In this document: positions 9,644 to 19,401 of the stretch, one piece after another
Layout of the letters: the number at the start of each line of letters is the position of its first letter
Position numbering within the stretch: position 1 is the stretch's first letter
From: Candidatus Saccharibacteria bacterium HGW-Saccharibacteria-1
GTDB lineage: Bacteria; Patescibacteriota; Saccharimonadia; Saccharimonadales; Saccharimonadaceae
NCBI GenBank assembly: GCA_002839415.1
Contig: PGXZ01000006.1
Coordinates: forward strand, 1-64,000
Reading direction: 5' to 3'
Length of the DNA stretch: 64,000 nt
Notes under the pieces: model-generated
What the model was told of the DNA's origin: nothing
What the model saw: the letters and a program-made list of their open reading frames with translations, nothing else
The model's database searches: none
Made by a program: the position numbers and the translations under genes

Positions 9644-9668
9644 ACTCGAACACTGTATAATAAACAAA

Positions 9669-10826
9669 ATGAAATTAAATCGCCGCCTAATACCTATATA
9701 TGTCGGATTCTTTGCACAAGGATTAGTTTTTTGGTATGCTATCGAAAAATTATTTATGATGTCAATCGGCTTTAATACTTTTTTAATTGGCGTAATGATT
9801 GCAATTTATTCAACAATTACTTTGCTGACCGAAATACCGTCAGGGATATTGGCCGACAGGTGGAGTCGGCGTGGCGTTTTAATATTATCAAGTTTAGCTC
9901 TTGCCGCCAGTTCACTAATCGGCGCACTCAGCAACGATGTCGCAATCTATCTAATATCTAGCTCGTTTTGGGGATTATACTTATCACTAAGTTCTGGTGT
10001 AACCGAATCAATAGTCTATGATTTATTGATAGAAACCGGGGAAACTAAGAAAAACTATGAAAAATACATCGCTAGAGTAAATATCTCCAGCAGCTTGGCT
10101 TTGATAATCGGTGGCTTGACTGGTAGTATTATTGGACAATACCTTGGCCTAGACAAAGCGTATTTACTGTCAATACCTGCGTCGTTAATTTCAATATTAT
10201 TTTTTGCTATATTCAAGGAACCCAAAGAACATTTAAAAAGCCAGGAAGCGTCTTTATTGAAACACACAAAAGAGACTTTTGCTATTATTGCATCAAACAT
10301 AAACTTGATTCAATTATCTTTGATGTTGATATTATCAGGAATGATACTTTCTATTTTTATGGAAGCCAGCCAGCTTTGGTTAATCGCCATAGTAGCACCG
10401 ATTGTTTTTTACGGACCGCTAAACGCCGCCGTCTGCTCATCCTATGGTCTCAGTGGAGTCTTGTCAAATTACGTAAAGTCCAAAAAACGATTAGTTATCG
10501 CCCTAGCCATATCACTAATTGTGTTAATCGTACTAATATTTACACGTAACGTATTTTATATTATTTTTGCTATCACAGTAATCTCAATAATAATTCAATC
10601 AATTGATATAGTTATTTTGCACAAAATCAACAATTACCTGCCTTCAAAAACCAGGGCAGGGTCTATATCTGTGATGTCCGCAGCCAAAAGGCTAACGATA
10701 ATCCCAATCTCGTTATTATTTGGATCGTTAGCCTCGGCATTTGGTATTTTTAGCTCTACTTGGTTTATCGTAATAATAATGATTGTAATTATTATTACGA
10801 TTTTATTCGTTCAGGATAAATCCTAG
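9669..10826 (+). CDS. MFS transporter
   Basis: ~12 TM segments; 'EIPSGILADRWSRRGVLILSSL' MFS motif A. Confidence 0.85.
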   Translation: MKLNRRLIPIYVGFFAQGLVFWYAIEKLFMMSIGFNTFLIGVMIAIYSTITLLTEIPSGILADRWSRRGVLILSSLALAASSLIGALSNDVAIYLISSSFWGLYLSLSSGVTESIVYDLLIETGETKKNYEKYIARVNISSSLALIIGGLTGSIIGQYLGLDKAYLLSIPASLISILFFAIFKEPKEHLKSQEASLLKHTKETFAIIASNINLIQLSLMLILSGMILSIFMEASQLWLIAIVAPIVFYGPLNAAVCSSYGLSGVLSNYVKSKKRLVIALAISLIVLIVLIFTRNVFYIIFAITVISIIIQSIDIVILHKINNYLPSKTRAGSISVMSAAKRLTIIPISLLFGSLASAFGIFSSTWFIVIIMIVIIITILFVQDKS

Positions 10827-10843
10827 AATAAAGTAATTTTCAA

Positions 10844-12667
10844 TTATTTCTTAGCAGCGCGTTTTCGTTCATTCTGATCAAGATATCGCTTGCGAAGTCG
10901 TAAGCTCTTTGGCGTTACCTCTAGCAGCTCATCATCTTCGATGAAATCGATACACTGTTCCAAACTAAGGTCAGTGAACGGTGTCAATTGAACCGTGCCA
11001 TCACTTGATGAACTTCGCATGTTGGTCAGATGCTTTGCCTTGCAGACATTCATTTCCAAATCATCATTCCGTTGATACAGACCAACGATCATACCAGCAT
11101 AAACTTGCGTACCAGGTCCAACAAACAATTCGCCACGCGATTCACCCATTTCAAGGGCATAAGGCGTCGTAACGCCAGCGTCAGTCGCAACCAACGCACC
11201 ATTGCGAATCTTGTTTAACTTTCCACCAAGTGGTTGATAGCCATGTGGCAAGGTATTCATAATTACAGTACCTTTTGTAGCTGTCAAAAGTAAGTTGCGT
11301 AGACCAATCAATGCTCTAGTTGGCAATATATAAGTAACGCGTGTTGCACCGCTACTAGTCTGTTCTTGCTTGACCATTGCAGCTCGACGGTTACCCAGTT
11401 CTTGACTGACAGTACCTAAGAATTCTGGTGAAATTTCGACTAACAATTCTTCAACCGGTTCCATAGTTTTACCATCTTGTTCGATAGTGACAACCTGTGG
11501 ACGGCCAACCTCAAATTCAAAACCTTCACGGCGTAATGTTTCGATTAAAACTGAAAGGTGTAATTCGCCACGGCCAGAAACATTAAATCCAATACCGTCT
11601 TCTTTGACGCGCAAGCTAACATTAGTTTCAAGTTCGCGTTTCAATCGGTCGCCAATTTGGCGTGAAGTGTTAAACTTACTTTCCTTGCCCTTCATTGGGC
11701 TAGTATTTGGACCAAGATATATACTAATCGTTGGTGCTTCGACATCAATCGTTGGTAACGCTTCTGGGTTTTCCCTGTCGGCAATAGTTTCGCCAATATG
11801 AGCATCGGCCACACCCGTTAATGCTACGATATCACCAGCAATCGCACCGTCAACTTCTTCGCGGTTAAGGCCACGATAACCAAAGACCTTGTCGATTCGT
11901 GAGCTAATCTGCTCGCCATCTCGTTTAATTAAAACAATTGGCATGCCTTTTTTAACTTCACCACGAGTTATGCGACCAATTGCATACTTACCAAGGAACG
12001 AATCGTACTGCAAAGACGTAACTAGTAATTGCAATGATCCATTTACATCAACCGTTGGCGCTGGAATATCATTGATAATTGCATCGAAGATTGGGTTAAG
12101 ATCAGCATGTTCGCTGATATTATCAGGAAGTTCTGTCCAAGCCTTGCCGTCACGACCAATTGCATAATAAACTGGATAATGTAATTGACTGTCGTCGACT
12201 GCAAGTTCCAAAAATAAATCTGAAATCTCGTCAATAACTTCATCAATTCGCCTAGCTGGCTTGTCAATTTTGTTAATAACAACAACTGGCTTTAGGCCAA
12301 GTTCAAGTGCTTTTGACAAAACAAATTTAGTTTGAGGCATTGGGCCTTCTTGGGCGTCAACTACCAATAGTACACCGTCAGCCATATTTAGAGTTCGTTC
12401 CACTTCGCCGCTAAAATCAGCGTGTCCCGGTGTGTCAATAATATTAATTTTGTAGTCGCCATAATAAACAGAGGTTTGCTTGGCTGTAATAGTAATTCCG
12501 CGTTCGTGCTCTTGATCACCGCTATCCATAATCAGCGATTGTTCCATTTCAGCCTGATTAGAACGGAAAGTATTGCTTTGTTTTAGAAGTCCATCAACTA
12601 TTGTAGTTTTGCCGTGGTCGACATGGGCAATAATAGCGACATTTCGTATGTTTTTTGAGTCTTTCAT
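10844..12667 (-). CDS. typA: translational GTPase TypA/BipA
   Basis: '[27 protein letters not shown]', '[46 protein letters not shown]'. Confidence 0.97.
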   Translation of the reverse strand: MKDSKNIRNVAIIAHVDHGKTTIVDGLLKQSNTFRSNQAEMEQSLIMDSGDQEHERGITITAKQTSVYYGDYKINIIDTPGHADFSGEVERTLNMADGVLLVVDAQEGPMPQTKFVLSKALELGLKPVVVINKIDKPARRIDEVIDEISDLFLELAVDDSQLHYPVYYAIGRDGKAWTELPDNISEHADLNPIFDAIINDIPAPTVDVNGSLQLLVTSLQYDSFLGKYAIGRITRGEVKKGMPIVLIKRDGEQISSRIDKVFGYRGLNREEVDGAIAGDIVALTGVADAHIGETIADRENPEALPTIDVEAPTISIYLGPNTSPMKGKESKFNTSRQIGDRLKRELETNVSLRVKEDGIGFNVSGRGELHLSVLIETLRREGFEFEVGRPQVVTIEQDGKTMEPVEELLVEISPEFLGTVSQELGNRRAAMVKQEQTSSGATRVTYILPTRALIGLRNLLLTATKGTVIMNTLPHGYQPLGGKLNKIRNGALVATDAGVTTPYALEMGESRGELFVGPGTQVYAGMIVGLYQRNDDLEMNVCKAKHLTNMRSSSSDGTVQLTPFTDLSLEQCIDFIEDDELLEVTPKSLRLRKRYLDQNERKRAAKK

Positions 12668-12775
12668 TAAAATATACCCGACCTTAATGCGGGTTCCTTG
12701 CTTGATGATTGATTATAGCAGAAAAGAGGCTAAAATGCAAGGTACCAGCTTGACTGAAATTATTTGCAAAAAATA

Positions 12776-12809
12776 AAATAAACCGCCATCCACATTGGGC
12801 GACGGTTTA
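12776..12809 (-). terminator. probable terminator downstream of the 12833..13606 gene
   Basis: Reverse 'AAACCGTCGCCCAATGTGGATGGCGGTTTATTTTATTTT' hairpin followed by T-rich run. Confidence 0.55.
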
Positions 12810-12832
12810 CGAACCTTTTGTTTTTTTGATCG

Positions 12833-13606
12833 CTAAGAGTCAACTACCGACCCGAGCTTTCCGATTTCAGAACGCAAGAAGTCCAAAGTTGGGATAAATT
12901 CAGGCTCACCAAACAATTTAACTCTTTTTTCAAGAGTATCGATTAAAGACCTTATGTCATCAAAAACGCCCTCCTTGGGAGACTCCATCAACATAAGCCG
13001 CCGACGAGCTAGTTCAGCCTCTTGGCTTAGTTTTTTAATCTTTTTACTGCTTAATCCTAAAGAGCACTCAAAAGCAGTTACTAAATCGTCAACTAAATAA
13101 AGATGGCGACTAACCGTGGACACATAGTATCTCAGCCATCCAATCTCGACACTAGGTAAAAATCCCTTGTCTGCACTAGCTAAAACATAACTAATTTCTG
13201 AATTAACACCACTAATCAGCTTATAGGGCGTATGCAACTTTCCGCGGTAACTATACAGTACATGGTATTTTCGCGTTTTTATTCGGTCATGTTCTTTGAT
13301 AAAGTAGTCAAGCTTATTACCTTTTTTCAGTGGTATAATTAGCAAACAATCACCTACCGACGACAACCTTGTTCCAAAGCCAACACCTTTAACTACTAGA
13401 TAATTATTAACTAACACAAGTTCGTTATAATTAAAACCAATTGCATAGCGTCGACCTTCGTGTGAATCATAATAATCATATAGAATATCTTGTACCTGGG
13501 AGTCTTGAAGTAATGGAAATACCGGGTTACGGCTTTTAAAATAGTTATAAACTCGATCAATTACATCACTAGCAGCAAAATCATCATTATTCGTTTTAGG
13601 GCACAT
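12833..13606 (-). CDS. hypothetical protein (257 aa)
   Basis: Long ORF; no family recognised. Confidence 0.65.
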   Translation of the reverse strand: MCPKTNNDDFAASDVIDRVYNYFKSRNPVFPLLQDSQVQDILYDYYDSHEGRRYAIGFNYNELVLVNNYLVVKGVGFGTRLSSVGDCLLIIPLKKGNKLDYFIKEHDRIKTRKYHVLYSYRGKLHTPYKLISGVNSEISYVLASADKGFLPSVEIGWLRYYVSTVSRHLYLVDDLVTAFECSLGLSSKKIKKLSQEAELARRRLMLMESPKEGVFDDIRSLIDTLEKRVKLFGEPEFIPTLDFLRSEIGKLGSVVDS

Positions 13607-13789
13607 AATATTACCTCTTCTCTCTGTAAAAATACAAAACCCAAAGGTTCATAAACTAGACTTTAACACATAATGTTATATTAGCGAAGCATTAACTATT
13701 TTAGCGAGTTGAACATAAACCGAAGACTCGCAAACATCAGTGCCTCAACCGCGACTGGTCAAAGATTCGAACTGCCATCATTACTGAGT

Positions 13790-13827
13790 CATGAAAAAAT
13801 CTGACCAAATGGTCGGATGTTTTCATG
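13790..13827 (-). terminator. long hairpin/terminator after tRNA-Val relic
   Basis: 'catgaaaaaatctgaccaaatggtcggatgttttcatg': ~17-bp nearly perfect stem, AAAT loop. Confidence 0.55.
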
Positions 13828-13847
13828 GTGGGCGCTGAGGGGGCTCG
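13826..13847 (-). pseudogene. duplicated tRNA-Val 3' end
   Basis: 'tggtgggcgctgagggggctcg' versus tRNA-Val 'tggtgggcgctgaggggctcg' (one G inserted). Confidence 0.65.
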
Positions 13848-13980
13848 GTCACGTTTCGCGACCCCGCGAGTCAGTCAGATAAACATAGTTTATCTGTGAC
13901 GTCGCCTTGCGAACCGCAGACTTGCAGTTCCACCCCCCAACCCCAGGTTGTCGGGATTTCGAGTACCTAAAGTGTGCACA

Positions 13981-14018
13981 AATTAAAAGTCCAACCATTG
14001 AAGGTTGGAATTTTAATT
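13981..14018 (-). terminator. tRNA-Val terminator
   Basis: 'aattaaaagtccaaccattgaaggttggaattttaatt': 16-bp stem with one mismatch. Confidence 0.7.
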
Positions 14019-14095
14019 TGGTGGGCGCTGAGGGGCTCGAACCCCCGACCCCCTCGGTGTAAACGAGGTGCTCTAGCCAACTGAGCTAAGCGCCC
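14019..14095 (-). tRNA. tRNA-Val (UAC)
   Basis: Reverse strand GGGCGCTTAGCTCAGTTGGCTAGAGCACCTCGTTTACACCGAGGGGGTCGGGGGTTCGAGCCCCTCAGCGCCCACCA; anticodon TAC. Confidence 0.95.
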
Positions 14096-14187
14096 ATAAC
14101 TTAGATATAATAACTCAAATCCCAATATAATGTCAAGCAGACAAAAGTCAATTCAACGTTTTAAAATATCAGATTTTTAGATTGCAA

Positions 14188-14220
14188 TAAAATAGAGCCT
14201 ATTTAAAAAATAAGCTCTAT
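14188..14220 (-). terminator. probable terminator downstream of the 14240..15346 gene
   Basis: 'atagagcctatttaaaaaataagctctat' inverted repeat. Confidence 0.55.
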
Positions 14221-14239
14221 AGTTCATTAGAAATTGTTT

Positions 14240-15346
14240 TTATGATTTTAATAAAAAACCGTAAATGCTATCCAAATATTCTTGAGCTTTTTCATAACCC
14301 CAGGCATGGATATAAAAATAACCCTTCGTTACGGATTCATCTTTAAATAAAGAAAAAATATTTTCATGCAACACATCGAGACCGCTCCAATCAATATTTA
14401 TCACTCGCTTTCGCCAGCCAATCTTTATTATTCCAAATTCGGTCTCAAAATTAAACCACGGTGCACAGATCTCGCATGTGCAATATTCATTTACGATACT
14501 CGTGAAACCGACTACTTTAAAGCCAGCCGCGTTAAATATCGCCTCAAACCTTTTCTGCATCTCGTCTTCTAAGTTCGCGTCATTGCAGGCTGAATGATAA
14601 TATGAACTTTTCATGAATTTAGTCTCATCACCAAACTGTATAACGTAGCTATCATTAAGGCCATCTTCGTCACAAATCCAACCACTTGCATTTTTCACTA
14701 TTTCAAGTTCCCATTCTCGAGTTCCATTAGGGAACTTTTGACTAAGGTCGATGTATCTGTCATTCCTAATAGCTACGCCAGAATACATATCATAGATTGC
14801 ATCATCTCTTTGACTATACACGGTCTTGACATCTAACAAAGTCTTGCCAATAAATTCATTTAAAGGCACAACAATAACTTCACTTCTAATAACTGTGTCT
14901 CGACAATTATCAATAGTCCAAACCTCACCACAAGATGCACACTTTAATTTAGAAGTCGGCATATTACCACCATCATACGAAAAGGTATGAACTTGATTTT
15001 TAAAATTACCATCACTAATATAGTTCCAAAACTCAGCATTACTGAGAACACTAGGAATATTTAAGAAAAAATCTTCCGAAATTCTACCTTTTATTCTGGC
15101 ACAGTTGCCACAAGAATCAAGATAATATGCACCAAGAACATAAAAATCATTCAGTGGCTCACCCCTCTGATAGCCAGCAATATATCTTTCACTTATTAGG
15201 CGATTCAAGCCATCCAATGCCTTAACAGCTTCCGATATACCTTTTTTGCTGTCATACCAAGGCCTCTCAGCCTCTTCGACAATAAACTTTGAATCTTTTG
15301 ATGTTCCAATTACCATTTTTATTCCTCTTGACGAGACTATTATCAT
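14240..15346 (-). CDS. hypothetical protein with zinc-ribbon-like cysteine pairs (368 aa)
   Basis: CxxC pairs 'CGNC', 'CASC' and 'CEIC'; no family recognised. Start uncertain (possibly MVIGTSKDSK). Confidence 0.6.
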   Translation of the reverse strand: MIIVSSRGIKMVIGTSKDSKFIVEEAERPWYDSKKGISEAVKALDGLNRLISERYIAGYQRGEPLNDFYVLGAYYLDSCGNCARIKGRISEDFFLNIPSVLSNAEFWNYISDGNFKNQVHTFSYDGGNMPTSKLKCASCGEVWTIDNCRDTVIRSEVIVVPLNEFIGKTLLDVKTVYSQRDDAIYDMYSGVAIRNDRYIDLSQKFPNGTREWELEIVKNASGWICDEDGLNDSYVIQFGDETKFMKSSYYHSACNDANLEDEMQKRFEAIFNAAGFKVVGFTSIVNEYCTCEICAPWFNFETEFGIIKIGWRKRVINIDWSGLDVLHENIFSLFKDESVTKGYFYIHAWGYEKAQEYLDSIYGFLLKS

Positions 15347-15573
15347 TACGATCCACCCCTTTATTTTTATTTATCATAAATGGCATATAGCCAATCATAA
15401 ACAATTTAAACGAACTTATAAAATATAATTTTAAAAGATATCTTATACAATATGAATACTAACATAAAATATTTTTATATACAATTTTATTTTATAACAA
15501 GCTTTTGCGATTACTCGAATTTTTATAATAAAAGCGTACCTATCATCTTGTTGATGATATAATGTATTTGTGA

Positions 15574-15660
15574 GCGCGCGTGCTGTAATTGGTAGCCAGG
15601 CTAGCTTGAGGTGCTAGTGTCCTTTGGGACGTGGAAGTTCAAGTCTTCTCGCGCGCACCA
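15574..15660 (+). tRNA. tRNA-Leu (GAG)
   Basis: GCGCGCGTGCTGTAATTGGTAGCCAGGCTAGCTTGAGGTGCTAGTGTCCTTTGGGACGTGGAAGTTCAAGTCTTCTCGCGCGCACCA; long variable arm, anticodon GAG, encoded CCA. Confidence 0.93.
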
Positions 15661-15664
15661 TATA

Positions 15665-15691
15665 AAAAAGACGATAATCTCGTCTTTTTTA
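15665..15691. terminator. bidirectional terminator
   Basis: 'aaaaaagacgataatctcgtctttttt' between tRNA-Leu and the convergent SBP gene. Confidence 0.8.
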
Positions 15692-15710
15692 TATTTTATA
15701 ACATTTGCAC

Positions 15711-17507
15711 TTACGGCGTTTTGTAAACACCCTTAGTACCAACCGACCAATCCAAAATATCTGCATAGCGGTTAATTGGCGACACAAACACTACCGACCT
15801 ATTGAAAGCTTTAACATTATAGCTACTGGCATACTGTGTCGTTGACTGATACAAACCAATCGCAGGTACATCCGCTGCCCACTGTTTAGTGAACGTTACG
15901 TATTTGGCATTTCTAAGTACCGGTTCGGCCCGCGCCCTAGCTGAGACTAATGCCGCGTCACTAATTACACTTGAATAATTAGAAAAATTGTAACCTTGTG
16001 GTGTAGCTTGTGATGAATGCCAATAAGCATAAACATCTGGGTCAGCGCCTATATTTAAACGGTACAACAAAACATCAAAACTACGCGGCTGCAAAACTGA
16101 CTGTACTGCGTTTTGCGTTGAATCCGTTAAGTCAATTACCTGAGTGTCAACCGAAATGCCTAGAGCACGCCAATTACCGACTAGCAGTTCTAATACGCGC
16201 TCGAGCTCACTATCCTTGATAGTGACAACGGATAATTTAAGCGGCTTGCCATCTTTTTCGCGAACATTTTTGCCGTTCAGTTTCCAACCTTTGTCGTCCA
16301 AAATTTTTGCTGCCGCATTTTTATCATAAAGCGGCACTTTTGGTAAATCGCCAGTTATTTGACCATTCGTAAATGGCAAATCGAGTTTTACAGAGGCAGA
16401 CGGCAACCTACTTAGTATCTGATTGGTGTCAGTTGATTGCTGAAGCGCACGCCGCAACTCAATATCCTTAAGTGTCTCGCTTTCTGTATTTAGCATCGCG
16501 TACACGCCGCTTTGAATTGATTCTGACGAAATATTATATTTTTTTGAATCAACATGCTCGACATCAACCGACGACAGATCGGCGGCGGCATTTACCTCGT
16601 TTAATGACAAGGCACGAACAATAGATTCGCTATCAGCGTAAACGTGTAATTGGAACCTAGCTAACTTCGCTTGGCCTGCATAATAATCATCGTTTCTGGC
16701 AAAGTAAATTATTTTACGACCCGATGCTGTATCTAAATCCTGCGAAAAACGTAGCTTAAAAGGACCGCTGCCAATTGGATTTTGACTAAAACTGTTTTCA
16801 CGAACGCTACTTGGCGAAACTTTACCTAGTATATGCTCGGGCAATACTGGAAACGTCAAAGCGTGTTCAAAGGGTGCAAAAGTAGATTTCAGATCAAATT
16901 CTAACGTAGTATCGTTAATTACTTTTGCCGTAACATTGCCCCATCCATCAATAGTCGCCCGCGTATTTTGGTTTTTAATTAAATTGACCGTAAAAACAAC
17001 GTCTTTGGCGGTTAATTTATAACCGTCATGCCATTTTGCGTCAGGGCGAATAGTAATGGTATAGATAGTTTTATTTGGATTAGTTTTAACATTCCTCACC
17101 AAATCATAACCTAAATGACCAGTACTGTCATACCTTAATAAGCTTGAAAACATTAAATTGCTCGCCGACTGCTCAGCACTAGTATCTGCAAAAATCGGAT
17201 TAAGCGTTTTAACCGGACCAACAACCGCCTCGGCATAAGTACCGTCAGTTCGAGGTGCATCAGTGCGATAACTTTGTTGATACCACATCAATTGAAGGCC
17301 AGTTACAGCAATAAGTAGACCGATAGCAATAATCCAAAGCACAACGTGAGCCTGAACTTCTCTGACGTTAGCCCATCTTTTGATAATAAACTTGTGGGCA
17401 TGTTTGACCGTTACATTTTCGACTTTTTTCATTCGCTTGGTTAAAGCTTTGCGATTGAAACTAATTTTTGGTAAACGACGCCATTTATCACGGTTATCGT
17501 CTGACAT
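15711..17507 (-). CDS. ABC transporter substrate-binding protein (SBP_bac_5, oligopeptide-type), membrane-anchored
   Basis: N-terminal TM; 'DTSAEQSASNLMFSSLLRYDSTGHLGYDLV', 'PDAKWHDGYKLTAKDVVFTVNLI', 'NPIGSGPFKL'. Confidence 0.9.
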   Translation of the reverse strand: MSDDNRDKWRRLPKISFNRKALTKRMKKVENVTVKHAHKFIIKRWANVREVQAHVVLWIIAIGLLIAVTGLQLMWYQQSYRTDAPRTDGTYAEAVVGPVKTLNPIFADTSAEQSASNLMFSSLLRYDSTGHLGYDLVRNVKTNPNKTIYTITIRPDAKWHDGYKLTAKDVVFTVNLIKNQNTRATIDGWGNVTAKVINDTTLEFDLKSTFAPFEHALTFPVLPEHILGKVSPSSVRENSFSQNPIGSGPFKLRFSQDLDTASGRKIIYFARNDDYYAGQAKLARFQLHVYADSESIVRALSLNEVNAAADLSSVDVEHVDSKKYNISSESIQSGVYAMLNTESETLKDIELRRALQQSTDTNQILSRLPSASVKLDLPFTNGQITGDLPKVPLYDKNAAAKILDDKGWKLNGKNVREKDGKPLKLSVVTIKDSELERVLELLVGNWRALGISVDTQVIDLTDSTQNAVQSVLQPRSFDVLLYRLNIGADPDVYAYWHSSQATPQGYNFSNYSSVISDAALVSARARAEPVLRNAKYVTFTKQWAADVPAIGLYQSTTQYASSYNVKAFNRSVVFVSPINRYADILDWSVGTKGVYKTP

Positions 17508-17517
17508 AAGTTGTTAC

Positions 17518-17751
17518 CTATTTAAATGCGGGCAAAATCAGCCCTGTTAATATTGAAAGTACAAAAATCACAGCTAGAAAGACGGTTGCATCAAATAAAC
17601 TTTTATCAATCCCTCGGCGAGTAGTATATAGTTCACCCGAGCTACCAAATCCAGCCCCAAGCGATGCGCCACGCTGCTGTAGTAATATTGTCAATATCAT
17701 TAAAATAGCCGATACGATTGTTATGATTTGTAAAATTCCGTTAATATTCAT
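17518..17751 (-). CDS. secG: preprotein translocase subunit SecG
   Basis: 77 aa, two TMs, 'LLQQRGASLGAGFGSSGELYTTRRGIDKSLF'. Confidence 0.9.
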   Translation of the reverse strand: MNINGILQIITIVSAILMILTILLQQRGASLGAGFGSSGELYTTRRGIDKSLFDATVFLAVIFVLSILTGLILPAFK

Positions 17752-17772
17752 ATTTATTCCTTAATCTAACTA

Positions 17773-18147
17773 TTATTTATCTGACTTTAACGCCACTGCC
17801 GCACTTACTATATAATTCACTAAACTTAGTATAATTCCTGTTAGAATTGAATTCAAGAAAGTCATTGAAATTCCAGGCGTAATTGCAAGCGAAATATACA
17901 CCAGTAGCCCATTTACTATTAACATAAACAAACCAAGCGTTACTAAAATAGCCGGCATTGACAATATAACAATAAATGGCTTTAATATGCTATTCACAAT
18001 TGAAAAAATCAATCCAGCAGACAAGAATCCAATAATCCCAACCGTAACGTCAATTTCTTTACCTGTTCCAAACAATCTAACCGCAATCCACAAACCAAGT
18101 GAATTCATCAGCCAACGGACTATAAAAACAGAAAATTGCTTTTTCAT
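17773..18147 (-). CDS. phage holin family/DUF (4-TM) membrane protein
   Basis: 'FIVRWLMNSLGLWIAVRL', 'FSIVNSILKPFIVILSMPAILVTLGLFMLIVNGLLVY' pattern. Confidence 0.8.
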   Translation of the reverse strand: MKKQFSVFIVRWLMNSLGLWIAVRLFGTGKEIDVTVGIIGFLSAGLIFSIVNSILKPFIVILSMPAILVTLGLFMLIVNGLLVYISLAITPGISMTFLNSILTGIILSLVNYIVSAAVALKSDK

Positions 18148-18165
18148 ATATCTAAACTAATTATA

Positions 18166-19368
18166 TCATAGCTCGGTTGACAGTGCGGCACTTAGGTTGG
18201 TGTGTCCGCTATCGGTGACTAGGACATCATCTTCGATTCTGACACCGATGCCTTCTTCTGGGATATAAATTCCCGGCTCGACCGTCAATACCATACCCGG
18301 CAATAATTCGTTTAGCCGGCCGAGTGAATCATGAATATCAACGCCTAAACCATGACTAATTGCATGAGGAAAGTACTTTCTAAAATCACTATTCGAGTTT
18401 AATAAATTGATTTTATTCAAAGCATATTTCATTATTTCATCAGACTGACGCTGATATTCCAAGATTGGCAACCCAGGATGGATAATGTCCATAATTCGTT
18501 GACGAGCTTCGTTCACGACACCGTGAACCTCTATTTGCCTTGTGGTAGGCTGTGAAATCTTGTAAGTGCGAGAAATATCAGAAGCATAACCACCTAACCT
18601 AGCACAGATATCAAGTAATAATAGATCGCGCTTTTTAAATTTAGCGTCATTATCATTATAGTGAAGAGTGCAAGCATTTAGACCGCTAGCCACAATCGGA
18701 TCACAGGCATGACCCACTGAACCATTTTTACGAAAATAATATGAAAATTCAGCCTCAACCTCATATTCATACGAAAGAGATGGTAACTTTACTTTAACAT
18801 CTTCAAAAGCTCCAACTGTCAGTTTTATAGCTTTTTTTATGGCAGTAACTTCTTCGATATGTTTAATCGCTCGTAGTTTAGATAGCTCTAATCGACAATC
18901 TTGAACTTCGCTAAAAAGACGCTCAAGGTTTTTGCGTAAGTTCTTCTGAGACGGGTTCAGACAAAAATCAAGGTATTTTGCATCAGGTTGGTTACCAAGC
19001 GTATAAACAAACCCATGGTTTCGTGACAAATTTTTAAGCAAATCCATCGCCTCATTATTTGAAATAATATTATCAATACCACTAGTTTTTATAGCAACAT
19101 CATCCGATAAGCTACCGTCGAAAATTTGATGCGATTGACTGATTACTGGCCTAACTAACCAACTTTTATTTTTAGAGCCGTCAATAATTAACCACCAATC
19201 AGGTTCATTTATTCCCGTTAAATACCAAAAATTAGCCTCTTGAGTAAATTTTGCAGCCAAATCATTACTTGATTGCATTGCACTATATGCAGACAGCACA
19301 ATCACACCACCCTTGGTGGAGGTAATAATATTTTGACGATTTAATAAATGAAAACTACTGCTTATCAC
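18166..19368 (-). CDS. pepP: Xaa-Pro aminopeptidase (M24 family)
   Basis: 'FWYLTGINEPDW', 'HACDPIVASGLNACTLHY', 'DLLLLDICARLGGYASDISRTY', 'HAISHGLGVDIHD', 'GMVLTVEPGIYIPEEGIGVRIEDDVLVT'. Confidence 0.93.
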   Translation of the reverse strand: MISSSFHLLNRQNIITSTKGGVIVLSAYSAMQSSNDLAAKFTQEANFWYLTGINEPDWWLIIDGSKNKSWLVRPVISQSHQIFDGSLSDDVAIKTSGIDNIISNNEAMDLLKNLSRNHGFVYTLGNQPDAKYLDFCLNPSQKNLRKNLERLFSEVQDCRLELSKLRAIKHIEEVTAIKKAIKLTVGAFEDVKVKLPSLSYEYEVEAEFSYYFRKNGSVGHACDPIVASGLNACTLHYNDNDAKFKKRDLLLLDICARLGGYASDISRTYKISQPTTRQIEVHGVVNEARQRIMDIIHPGLPILEYQRQSDEIMKYALNKINLLNSNSDFRKYFPHAISHGLGVDIHDSLGRLNELLPGMVLTVEPGIYIPEEGIGVRIEDDVLVTDSGHTNLSAALSTEL

Positions 19369-19401
19369 ACATTAAATTGTATCACTAAATTAACTAATAG
19401 A

